Below, in pieces: positions 1-7,255 of a DNA stretch of 34,770 nt. Below the pieces are notes generated by a model. The model saw only the letters and a program-made list of their open reading frames with translations, made no database searches and was not told the origin of the DNA. A program made the translations under genes and the position numbers. The stretch is from assembly GCA_964235605.1 (NCBI GenBank), contig CAXSCR010000050.1:1-34770 (forward strand), in the 5' to 3' direction. Origin of the DNA: DATCRE01 sp964235605. Its GTDB lineage: Bacteria; Bacteroidota; Bacteroidia; Cytophagales; Cyclobacteriaceae. The first letter of the stretch is position 1, and the number at the start of each line of letters is the position of its first letter.

Positions 1-132
1 GATTCAGGCATTCAAAAACCAACTCCTCCTCGCGGCTTAACCCGAACTCAGGTAAGGAAGATTGACTATACGTGGATATAAGTCAAATGAACTCAAACTG
101 ACGAAACCCCATTCATGATTAGATTAAGATAA

Positions 133-1848
133 TCAGAAATTTAATGGAAACCCTTTCTTAATAAACATCTGACCATCAACAAGGACTATATTATTTTCTT
201 TTACTGTATTAGCAAAATCCAAATCTGAAGAAAATCTAGAAGAGGTTATTATCATGTACCGGAGATTTTTCTTTTGGTCATCATTAAGCTCATCAGACCA
301 TGTGCCTGAAGTAAATATCTCTCTTAGAATTTGAATTCCAACGACTCTATCTCTAGACCAACATTTACATTGAACAATCCAGTAAAATATGTTTTTACTC
401 TTCTTTTGATAGCAAATTATATCAATCCCACCATCACCACGTTTTCTTATCTTTCTAGGTAATGGACGAAGACCCAAAACATCCTTACAATATTTAATGC
501 AATCATTTTGAAATTTTAACCATCTAATTTCAGTTGTATTTTCAAATATCTCAACGTTAAATAATGTACCTAAGGCTGTTCTGCTTAAATAAATTTTATT
601 TCTTTGTCGTAATCGGTTTTTCAAATCCTCACCATCTTCAACTGTTGAGGGTCGAACAAATGTATAACCGACAGGAACTTTAATTCCGTATTCTTCAGCT
701 AACAATACTTGTTCTTGATTAGGAAGTCTATTTGATAGCGTCAAATTTCTGGTATGCGCTACTCTAGGAATTTTTCGTGGTTCAAAAACACCGTCTTTAA
801 CTAAATCAATGTGCTCGCCTTCTATAACGATAGATTGATCATGCTCATTGGAATAATACTTGATTCTAGGCAAGTAAATATTCGTACGTCCATCTGGGTC
901 AATTCCGCACCATGGATGACTTCTTAAACCGGGATGGCTTCGCTTCGGAGAATATACTTTATTACGTTCTTTATACTCAACCACCCAGAAATCATGTAAT
1001 AAAATTGAGCCAATATATTTAACCGAAAATTTATGCTTTTCGATTTCATCATTAGATATCTCACGTTCCGTAGAATATAAAGTGACATACTCATCAAGCC
1101 ATTCGCCTGTTGAGATATTAAAACCTAACGTGAAAAAATGCTTGTGCTCTCGGAAAATAAAAATAACTGAGTTGTTCTCTTCAATGATTTCGACAAATCT
1201 ATATGAGGTAGTTCGTAAGTCAACAGTAGTATTTGAGGGTATAGTGTATTCTTTATGTAATAAAGCATCCTTTATCATACTATCAATGCTCTTAATAATT
1301 GATTCAGTATTGGTTGATAATTCAAACATAAAAGGGGACTTTTCAGGCCCTTTAATATTAAAAGTTTTGTCACCTTGCGTTATTAAGCCATTTGTATGAT
1401 TGTTACTTGAGTCAAGTAGAAGATCAAAATGGTAGTCTTTTCTTTCAAAAAAGTATTGGTAAAAAGTATACCCAAACTCTAAATCATCATCTCCATGCTT
1501 GAAAGCCTTTTCATTAGTTGGTGGAAATTTTAGCCAACTATCATTAGCTAATGATAGTTTAACCTTGTGACAATGACAGGAAACACAACTAAAACCAACC
1601 ATAACTAAGTCCTTAACTGAAGCACCGTTATCAAAAGCTGATTTGATATTTTTATAAATCCAATTTCTTGACGAGTACTTATCTCCAAAAACTTTAGAAG
1701 AAATCATTAGGAGCATTTCCCCACTATTTAATTGCATCGGAGCAACTAAAATTTCTGGATTAGAGTAATCAAAGTAATCGAAGAAGCTAGCCTTTACATA
1801 AATCTTGGAAGTATAAACATACTCCTCGTCTGCATTTGTTTCAAACAT
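133..1848 (-). CDS. Mrr-type restriction endonuclease with unknown N-terminal half (571 aa)
   Basis: The last ~130 residues look like the Mrr catalytic domain of the PD-(D/E)XK nuclease fold. A GDGGID motif places the metal-binding Asp at D476, and a VQCK strand follows with Q493 and K495; the D...QxK arrangement is the usual Mrr active site. This family cleaves DNA, often modified DNA, in defence against foreign DNA. Residues 1-430 match no family I recognise; they contain a Cys-rich CVSCHCH stretch near residue 90 that might bind metal. No methyltransferase is adjacent, so a stand-alone modification-dependent or abortive role is more likely than a classical restriction-modification pair. 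The start ATG at 1848 is the first in frame. Nuclease assignment is good; target and biological role are inference. Confidence 0.75.
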   Translation of the reverse strand: MFETNADEEYVYTSKIYVKASFFDYFDYSNPEILVAPMQLNSGEMLLMISSKVFGDKYSSRNWIYKNIKSAFDNGASVKDLVMVGFSCVSCHCHKVKLSLANDSWLKFPPTNEKAFKHGDDDLEFGYTFYQYFFERKDYHFDLLLDSSNNHTNGLITQGDKTFNIKGPEKSPFMFELSTNTESIIKSIDSMIKDALLHKEYTIPSNTTVDLRTTSYRFVEIIEENNSVIFIFREHKHFFTLGFNISTGEWLDEYVTLYSTEREISNDEIEKHKFSVKYIGSILLHDFWVVEYKERNKVYSPKRSHPGLRSHPWCGIDPDGRTNIYLPRIKYYSNEHDQSIVIEGEHIDLVKDGVFEPRKIPRVAHTRNLTLSNRLPNQEQVLLAEEYGIKVPVGYTFVRPSTVEDGEDLKNRLRQRNKIYLSRTALGTLFNVEIFENTTEIRWLKFQNDCIKYCKDVLGLRPLPRKIRKRGDGGIDIICYQKKSKNIFYWIVQCKCWSRDRVVGIQILREIFTSGTWSDELNDDQKKNLRYMIITSSRFSSDLDFANTVKENNIVLVDGQMFIKKGFPLNF

Positions 1849-2181
1849 TCAGTTAAGTTTTACTGCAATCAATCAGAAAAAATTGACAATTAATGTCATC
1901 TTTTTAAAGCTATCCAATTTTTTAACGTTTTGCTATGCCCCTTTTTATTTGATAAAGGGGGTTTCATTTATAAAGTATGTTTGCTAACAAAAAAAGGCCA
2001 CCCCTGCTGTCTGGATGACCTTAATTCTGCTGACTAATAACCCCCCGGAAACTAATCAGCGCTATTTACCCAAATTTTATTCCTGTAAACTATTAAGATA
2101 ACGTATACCGTATAGAAATTGTTGCTTTCTCTAAACAGATTTTATTTTTAACTACTACGATGCACTTCAGAGTTTCAAACT
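1849..2181. other. Intergenic region with two hairpins
   Basis: This 333-base stretch lies between the Mrr-like gene and the end of the viral-like block. It holds the strong minus-strand terminator at 1989-2022, annotated separately. It also holds a second perfect 7-bp inverted repeat, CCCCTTT (1938-1944) with AAAGGGG (1954-1960) around a 9-base loop. No clear T run follows that second stem on either strand, so I do not call it a terminator. No tRNA, integrase remnant or obvious attachment site is visible, and I see no coding sequence. Confidence 0.5.
1989..2022 (-). terminator. Rho-independent terminator closing the viral-like operon
   Basis: Read on the minus strand, AAGGTCATCC (2022-2013) pairs with GGGTGGCCTT in a 10-bp stem with two G-T pairs, and a run of seven T follows (1995-1989). 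It lies about 160 bases after the stop of the last gene of the block (2182), so it probably ends that long minus-strand transcript. Confidence 0.8.
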
Positions 2182-2553
2182 TCAATCTTTTACAAATCCT
2201 AAACCTTTAAAATATCCTACTTGCGCTTCTGACAATCCCTTTTTGTCATAGGTACAAACAACTTCAAAGGTGGTAATCATCTCACTATCCAGAAACTTTT
2301 TGAGTTCCTTACTAAGCAACCTCTGATTATCTTTAGTAAAAATATACTGGCGTTGAGAATCTCTTATGATATTCCCTTTTTCATCAGTGCTGCAATAGTC
2401 AATGCTAAGGTCTTCAATCTTTTCATTGTATCGCTCTATAAAACCCTTAGCATTTTTTAAGGTCTGACTTCTTGCATGTTCAAGTTTTGTGTCTTGAGGT
2501 GCAGCAATTTCTAATAATGCATTTATCATGTTATAAGCTTCGCGGTTTGTCAT
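2182..2553 (-). CDS. Hypothetical protein, last gene of the viral-like block (123 aa)
   Basis: I do not recognise this family. The protein is soluble, with a helical N-terminal half and a short C-terminal part with beta character (TFEVVCTYDKKG); no signal peptide or membrane segment is visible. It follows the fibre gene: the shifted fibre frame ends at 2598, only 45 bases before this start, which supports co-transcription. In phages a small gene directly after a receptor-binding fibre is often an assembly chaperone or attachment factor; that role is a guess from position only. Confidence 0.6.
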   Translation of the reverse strand: MTNREAYNMINALLEIAAPQDTKLEHARSQTLKNAKGFIERYNEKIEDLSIDYCSTDEKGNIIRDSQRQYIFTKDNQRLLSKELKKFLDSEMITTFEVVCTYDKKGLSEAQVGYFKGLGFVKD

Positions 2554-2597
2554 AGTTTTAACTTGTTAGAATTCCTTCCCATCCTTTAAATAATAGA

Positions 2598-2741
2598 TCA
2601 ATCAAATACCCTATGCGTACTCACCACCCTTATTTCATTATCGGATGTAATAAATCTCAAATCACCCTCCATAAAATAAAGCTTAAGAACATTGTTAGCT
2701 CCTTCAGGGTCATCATCTACTTGCCCAAGTGATAGAATACC
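2598..2741 (-). pseudogene. Out-of-frame C-terminal end of the fibre gene (47 codons)
   Basis: Directly after a run of four A (2742-2745 on the minus strand) the fibre frame goes out of register and stops at 2713. The neighbouring frame stays open for 47 codons to a TGA at 2598-2600. Its translation has protein-like composition, with segments such as GILSLGQVDDDPEG and LRFITSDNEIRVV, a plausible beta-rich fibre terminus. Removing one A joins the frames exactly. It may be a natural one-base insertion, an assembly error or, less likely, programmed slippage. Confidence 0.7.
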
Positions 2742-4443
2742 TTTTCTTATTTACTGCAAATTTTAATAGTGACGAATTGTTTACTTCATCAAAACTGTAA
2801 CTCTCGATAAAATATCCATTAGTACCTTTGTTCTCCTGCATTCTGATAAAGGCCCCATGATGATCGAATCCATTTAGGCGCATCATCTGATTTTTTGTAC
2901 CACCTAGCACTGGATCAGTAATCTCTATAACAGCATTGATATTGCTTTGGCTTAGAACGAAATCAAAACCTCCTAAACCAGCTACGTAGCTGTTTATTCT
3001 GAATGCATTTTTAACTTCAGTATTACCGTCCTCACCCAGATAGATAGTGAAGTTTCCATCTCGGAATAATGATGCTCCTGAAACACCTAGCCCTAAACTT
3101 CCACTTGCAACGACTTGTAACTTATAGCCATTAAATCCCTCATTCACTGTTACCCCTGGAAGCCGAAAATTGTTACGGTCCGCGCCTATTACAATCTTAT
3201 CCTCCTGTGCTCTTCCGAGCACGATCGTATTTGGGGTGCTTACAATTGACCCTGCACCAATAGCAGTCATATAGCTCTGTGCTCCTCCATTAGTAATCAA
3301 GTCACCAAAACTATTATACGCCCTCGTGCCCGATCCAAGTAAAGTATTGTGCGTGTTTGATCGGGCATTCTGTGCATCATAGCCGATTAGTGTATGATCA
3401 CTCCCACTTTGGGGCGCACCAGCTCCCGCACTTGCGCCAATCATAGTATTTCTGTGACTGGTTTCAAGACCTATCCTATATCCGGCCCTATATCCAACAA
3501 AGACACTATCTGAATATCCACTACCATTGTTATCTGAAGAACCAGCCTCTGACCCGATGACAATATTTCGCTGGATGATTCTTACAGGGTCAATGCCTGA
3601 AGTGGATGCCGGATTATATCCGATAACAATATTGTCGTTACCCGCATCGACGAGTTTTGCTCCAGCACTTCCAGATGTTACTACAAGATTTCTTTGCCCG
3701 CTCATTACTGGCCAGCCTCCATTTATGAGTAGGTTTGGCCGGTCTCTGTTTAGAAGTAATTTACCTGAGTTGGATAGTCCAAAGAGAACATTAAGCGCTG
3801 GATCTTCAAGGTAAAGACCATAATGGGTTTCCAGCGTGTTTATTCCTCTGATGTGAACCTTACCTTTACCCAAGCTTGTATGACCTAATAGAAGATATCC
3901 ACTTTCGTCAATCCTTGCCCTTTCAATGTTATTTGTAATGAAGGGAAGGGCGAAGTTATTTTTCGTACCTATTGGCTTTACTGCTGCAACGGTATTTCCT
4001 CCTAGTACAAAGGCTGAAAGAATCGGCTCAATTAAGTTATATAGTTTCTCAAGCGTGTTGCCAGCAACTGATGCATTTCCTTTCAAGGCATTTATTGCTT
4101 CGGTTAAATCTGAGGTCTTGATAACATATGCATCAGAAAGGATTGCATTCAGTTCTGCAAGTGTATCCATATCCTCTTTCTTAAGATAGGTCAATCCTTG
4201 AATGATGTTATAAAGTTTTTCGAGGGTATCTGCACTTGACGGTGCATTACCTTTCAATTCATTAATAGCCCTTAACACATCCTCTGCTTTCATTAAGTCT
4301 GCATCAATAAGAATTGCATTTAACTTAGCTAGCGTGTTGATATCATTGATAGATAAGGATGCCATGTTATCTGAAAGTTTAAGATAAATGCTATACAGCA
4401 ACTCTTCGGTAGCTGAATGAAACGGTGGCTTAGGTACGCTCAT
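2713..4443 (-). CDS. Trimeric fibre/adhesin with YadA-like head repeats, frameshifted near its end
   Basis: The N-terminal part (about residues 25-135) holds two tandem ~52-aa copies of a helical unit built around TLAxLNAILxDA and TLEKLYNxI. About residues 270-425 form a run of short IVIGxxA-like repeats (NIVIGYN, NIVIGSEAG, TLIGYDA, TIVLGRA), the signature of the left-handed parallel beta-roll of YadA-type trimeric heads. Proteins of this kind serve as phage receptor-binding fibres or surface adhesins. The frame could start at 4488, but I choose the ATG at 4443: it overlaps the upstream gene by only 14 nt and has a purine-rich AAAGAAGAG just ahead. The last nine residues as read are probably wrong, because a one-base shift at 2742-2745 opens a 47-codon extension. 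No S74 self-cleaving chaperone is visible. Confidence 0.75.
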   Translation of the reverse strand: MSVPKPPFHSATEELLYSIYLKLSDNMASLSINDINTLAKLNAILIDADLMKAEDVLRAINELKGNAPSSADTLEKLYNIIQGLTYLKKEDMDTLAELNAILSDAYVIKTSDLTEAINALKGNASVAGNTLEKLYNLIEPILSAFVLGGNTVAAVKPIGTKNNFALPFITNNIERARIDESGYLLLGHTSLGKGKVHIRGINTLETHYGLYLEDPALNVLFGLSNSGKLLLNRDRPNLLINGGWPVMSGQRNLVVTSGSAGAKLVDAGNDNIVIGYNPASTSGIDPVRIIQRNIVIGSEAGSSDNNGSGYSDSVFVGYRAGYRIGLETSHRNTMIGASAGAGAPQSGSDHTLIGYDAQNARSNTHNTLLGSGTRAYNSFGDLITNGGAQSYMTAIGAGSIVSTPNTIVLGRAQEDKIVIGADRNNFRLPGVTVNEGFNGYKLQVVASGSLGLGVSGASLFRDGNFTIYLGEDGNTEVKNAFRINSYVAGLGGFDFVLSQSNINAVIEITDPVLGGTKNQMMRLNGFDHHGAFIRMQENKGTNGYFIESYSFDEVNNSSLLKFAVNKKRYSITWASR

Positions 4444-5107
4444 AACTCTTCTTTGTTTTAAATTTCCATCCCAACACCAATGCTGCAATAAGTGTTGAAG
4501 CTTCGATCATTCGTTTTAAAATAATGCGATTAGTAGACCTGAAATCAATCAGGGTATAGGTGAAGGCATTTCCATACAAGGATTTATGCTGTTCACATAA
4601 CTTCATAAAAGAATCAAAGTCCCCTGCATTTTGAAACACCTGACAACCGGCTGAATATTTATTTATAAACTTTGTACTCCCTTTACTTTCAGCCCGGTGA
4701 ATATTAATTCCGAATAATCCCTTCTGCTTTGTTCCATTATTGAAGTCAAGGAATGCATCACGGTCATAGTCCCTTATTACTGTCACTGCCTTCCTTTGCA
4801 CCAGGGCCTTGTATAGTCCCTGATGCATTCCAATGGCGTAGGCACTCTTATATTGCCCTTGGGCGAGTATTGCTGTGCCAGAAGGATATGAAGGCTTGTT
4901 GAGCCAAAAAGTGCCAGGGTCAGTGGTGATAGGATACACATGGTAATTCCATTTGCCTGCTTTATTTTTATAAAAGACATGTATCTCGTCATCAAAGCTA
5001 TTTGATTTTGTACTCCTGCTTCTGAGCCCTATGATGTTAAGCTCATAAGGTCTTGTGTAGAGTACATAACCGTAGTCCTTCAATATGGCTTTTAATCTTA
5101 ACAGCAT
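4430..5107 (-). CDS. L,D-transpeptidase (YkuD)-like protein with C-terminal membrane anchor (225 aa)
   Basis: The centre carries NIHRA (H137) followed 15 residues later by SAGCQVF (S152, C155). This matches the His-x(~14-17)-[S/T]-x-G-C pattern of YkuD-fold L,D-transpeptidases, in which the Cys is the nucleophile on peptidoglycan stem peptides. Related proteins occur in Bacteroidetes phages. Residues 198-214 are hydrophobic and followed by a basic tail (WKFKTKKSYER), suggesting a C-terminal membrane anchor. The start codon overlaps the muramidase stop as TAATG, so translation is probably coupled. The enzyme could remodel or cut peptidoglycan during entry or exit. The fold call comes from motif spacing only; a structural, non-enzymatic role is possible. 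Confidence 0.6.
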   Translation of the reverse strand: MLLRLKAILKDYGYVLYTRPYELNIIGLRSRSTKSNSFDDEIHVFYKNKAGKWNYHVYPITTDPGTFWLNKPSYPSGTAILAQGQYKSAYAIGMHQGLYKALVQRKAVTVIRDYDRDAFLDFNNGTKQKGLFGINIHRAESKGSTKFINKYSAGCQVFQNAGDFDSFMKLCEQHKSLYGNAFTYTLIDFRSTNRIILKRMIEASTLIAALVLGWKFKTKKSYERT

Positions 5108-5631
5108 TAGTCGTGGAAGTCAAATGAAAAAATCCTGCTTAACCAGCCGTTATAAAATACCTTTTGCGCTGGGCTTCTCTTAATGATGCTATTGATGAAT
5201 GCAAGCCTGGAGGCTTTAAGGTCATGAAACAACTGCTCCTGATGAGACTGGTTAATTGCCACCAGTGTTCGGGAACCTACAATGCCATCTTCAGGAAGAT
5301 TTAATACCTCTTGCACTTTCTTTGCAACAGTTTTGCGTCCTGAGTTATAACCCCAGTCAACAATAAAAGCAGCCACAGATTGATTTACGATCTTGTCTGC
5401 TTGAAAGTAGTCCCAGAATATTTCCTTGGCGATCTGGTAAGCATCATCTTCTGTGATAAGCTTAACGTCTTCTGCATCAATATCACCGTCATCATCTTTA
5501 TCATATCCATGTTCCTTCCAGACTGTAAGTATGACGCCATACTTTGTTGGTCCACCTTTGTCCAATGGATGATTCACATACCCTCCCTCTGATTGCAGGA
5601 GCTTGCCTGCAAACTTTTCAAACTTTGCCAT
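5107..5631 (-). CDS. GH108 N-acetylmuramidase (phage-type endolysin), 174 aa
   Basis: The N-terminus has EGGYVNHPLDKGGPTKYG, the GH108 signature whose Glu (E15) is the expected catalytic acid; the C-terminal half resembles the PG_binding_3 region (DGIVGSRTL). GH108 enzymes cleave the beta-1,4 link between MurNAc and GlcNAc. Length matches the family. Residues 44-55 form an EF-hand-like loop (DKDDDGDIDAED: acidic residues at loop positions 1, 3, 5, 7, 9 and 12, Gly at 6), so calcium may control stability. There is no signal peptide. Export would need a holin, incorporation in a particle, or cell lysis by another route. It sits between the peptidoglycan-binding protein and the YkuD-like protein, forming a cell-wall module. 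Confidence 0.88.
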   Translation of the reverse strand: MAKFEKFAGKLLQSEGGYVNHPLDKGGPTKYGVILTVWKEHGYDKDDDGDIDAEDVKLITEDDAYQIAKEIFWDYFQADKIVNQSVAAFIVDWGYNSGRKTVAKKVQEVLNLPEDGIVGSRTLVAINQSHQEQLFHDLKASRLAFINSIIKRSPAQKVFYNGWLSRIFSFDFHD

Positions 5632-5658
5632 TGTGTGTAATTGTTTAAGTAAAAAAGA

Positions 5659-6510
5659 TTAACTGTACTTCACGTCCTGCGTGGGTACTTTCAAAATGCT
5701 TTGATCAATAGAGCGGAACCACGTCATGCCGTTTTGTACGCTGATAGCATCACCGAGTATTGTATTCCTTTGAACTGGTATGCGATTATTATGAATATCC
5801 GTCACAACTGTTTCCCTTAGTGTTATAAGGTCTTTATGTAGGATACCTTGCAGGCTCCACCTGCCTGCATCATCAGTCTTTAATCCAATGCGCTGAAATT
5901 CATTTCGTAAAAGACTCTTAACTGATTCATCATCCTTAAAAACAAAATCAAGCAAATCAGTTACAATGGTTTTAGAAATAAAGCCTTGCCGTTTATAGTA
6001 TTCATTAACTGTTGAATAATCTGAGACGGTTTTAATTTGTCTGAGCAGAGAGAGTACAACTTGAGAATCTCCACCTTGTCCAGCCCTGAAAAGTTTGAGT
6101 GCTATATCAGCGGGATTAAATATAATCTGGAGGCTTGATCCTGTTTGTCCGGTTATCCGGTTAAAGGTTGCCTCATCTATCTGCGCTGGAAATCCAGCCA
6201 TCTTTAATGCCTTCACTGTCCCCGGCCCGAACTGTCCATCTATCCCTCCACTAACATTCATTGCCGAACTGCCTATGATATTTGCAATTGCAGTTTGAAG
6301 TGCTGTAACTCTTGAACCACTGCTACCATGCTTCAATGGAAAATTGTCGCTGCGTGTTAACTTTTTTAGAAATGAATTACTACTACTTGAAGGAAGGTTA
6401 TTATTGATGATGATGGTATCATCATTTTCGTCTTGCAATAGTTCAGTATTTCTTTTCTTTATTTTATCATATACAATATATCCAGCACCTCCCGCAACAG
6501 CGATTCCCAA
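5659..6510 (-). CDS. Membrane-anchored peptidoglycan-binding protein with annexin-like helical domain
   Basis: As an intact frame this starts with TTG at 6510 and encodes 283 aa. Residues 1-15 are the end of a membrane segment. Residues 57-122 form a PG_binding_1-like domain (PLKHGSSGSRV..LQ, GIDGQFGPGTVKAL). From about 130 to 215 the helix pattern (AGQGGDSQVVLSLLRQI, then a VNEYYKR segment, then TDLLDFVF) resembles one annexin repeat. The TTG start cuts the membrane segment short, and the frame is open upstream for another 45 codons rich in Lys and Arg, back to the stop of the preceding gene. The true N-terminus is therefore probably longer (see 6511-6641). It could tether a particle membrane to peptidoglycan. 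Confidence 0.65.
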   Translation of the reverse strand: MGIAVAGGAGYIVYDKIKKRNTELLQDENDDTIIINNNLPSSSSNSFLKKLTRSDNFPLKHGSSGSRVTALQTAIANIIGSSAMNVSGGIDGQFGPGTVKALKMAGFPAQIDEATFNRITGQTGSSLQIIFNPADIALKLFRAGQGGDSQVVLSLLRQIKTVSDYSTVNEYYKRQGFISKTIVTDLLDFVFKDDESVKSLLRNEFQRIGLKTDDAGRWSLQGILHKDLITLRETVVTDIHNNRIPVQRNTILGDAISVQNGMTWFRSIDQSILKVPTQDVKYS

Positions 6511-6641
6511 AGCGTAAAGAAATACTTTTGAAGGCGTGACACCTTTCTTTGCTCGGTTCCTTGCCTTGACAATTCTTTTCGGGGTTTGCCTTATTGCTTT
6601 CCCAGTTCTTTTGCGACTTCTCTTATATATGGCTTCTTCAT
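6511..6641 (-). other. Disrupted N-terminal extension of the peptidoglycan-binding protein
   Basis: An ATG at 6641-6639, four bases after the upstream stop and preceded by AAGAAGTAAGGGT, opens a frame that stops at 6591 after 16 codons. Deleting one GA from AGAGA (6623-6619) would join it to the downstream frame. The product would begin with a strongly basic segment (RSRKRTGKAIRQTPKR) followed by a complete membrane helix (KVFLYALGIAVAGGAGYIV). A two-base insertion fits better than the TTG start, which splits the helix. The extended frame is also in phase with the upstream gene across its TAA. Confidence 0.6.
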
Positions 6642-6645
6642 ACCC

Positions 6646-7047
6646 TTACTTCTTAGCGTTCAAAATCCTGATGATCTCATTGTACTCATCACTGGTTAAT
6701 TCATCTTCAAGGTCTGCATTCAGACTTTGGCTATACATCCGCATGTATTCCCGCTGCACCTTCGCATACATTTTCCTTGAAGGAATATCAAGAAAGACTT
6801 GCTTCACCATGCTCGTGTTCGTGCCCCAGCCCATGTAATTGTCATTATCAAAAGCCATCTTTAATTGCTTGGCATAAGTAGCCGGGTCTCCTTCTTCCAG
6901 GCTTCTTTTCTCTGACCAAGAAGCAACCGTGTTTTTATAAAAATGACGACCAATGAGAAAAAGACCTGTAGCTGTGCCTATTCCAAGTGTGGAGAAGACA
7001 ACTACCGTTTTAAAATCCTGTACTTTTTGCTCATCGATCTTCATCAT
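6646..7047 (-). CDS. Single-pass membrane protein with one annexin-like repeat (133 aa)
   Basis: I place the start at the ATG at 7047; the frame could begin with a TTG at 7083, but that would overlap the upstream gene by 26 nt. A hydrophobic helix (VVVFSTLGIGTATGLFLIG) comes first. The C-terminal ~80 residues resemble an annexin repeat: LKMAFDNDNYMGWGTNT (the GT element), then KVQREYMRMYSQSLNADLEDEL, then EYNEIIRILNAKK, the order found in a five-helix annexin unit. Annexins bind membranes, classically through calcium; bacterial annexins are known but poorly understood. One repeat is fewer than the usual four, so oligomers would be expected. The match is by eye and needs profile confirmation. 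Confidence 0.6.
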   Translation of the reverse strand: MMKIDEQKVQDFKTVVVFSTLGIGTATGLFLIGRHFYKNTVASWSEKRSLEEGDPATYAKQLKMAFDNDNYMGWGTNTSMVKQVFLDIPSRKMYAKVQREYMRMYSQSLNADLEDELTSDEYNEIIRILNAKK

Positions 7048-7057
7048 AACACTGGTT

Positions 7058-7237
7058 TTATAATCCCATAGCTTTTTTAGCAATAGCCGTCCTCATCGGA
7101 TCATTCTTTACCACATCAGCTAGTCTTGTGATCTCATTGGTCTTTAATTTCTGCATGAGAACCGTTGCCGCTTTTAGTTTCAATTGAGCATCTTCTTCTG
7201 AAGCGGATTCAATTGTTATTTCAAATGAATATTTCAT
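7058..7237 (-). CDS. Small hypothetical protein (59 aa)
   Basis: This short frame fills the gap between the coiled-coil gene and the annexin-like gene, 18 bases after the former and 10 before the latter. It begins MKYSFEITIESASEEDAQLK: a short beta strand, then amphipathic helices rich in Ala, Lys and Leu, with no membrane segment. I recognise no family. Tight packing and a normal amino-acid composition support a real gene. Confidence 0.65.
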   Translation of the reverse strand: MKYSFEITIESASEEDAQLKLKAATVLMQKLKTNEITRLADVVKNDPMRTAIAKKAMGL

Positions 7238-7255
7238 ATCTGTATGATTAAGTTG

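Noticed and set aside
1..81. Short open plus-strand frame ending with TAA at 79-81, possible C-terminus of a gene outside the window
   Set aside because: Only 26 codons are visible and nothing in them is recognisable; chance cannot be excluded.
1849..2181. Attachment site or tRNA at the edge of the viral-like block
   Set aside because: I found no tRNA-like cloverleaf, no integrase and no direct repeat matching the other edge.
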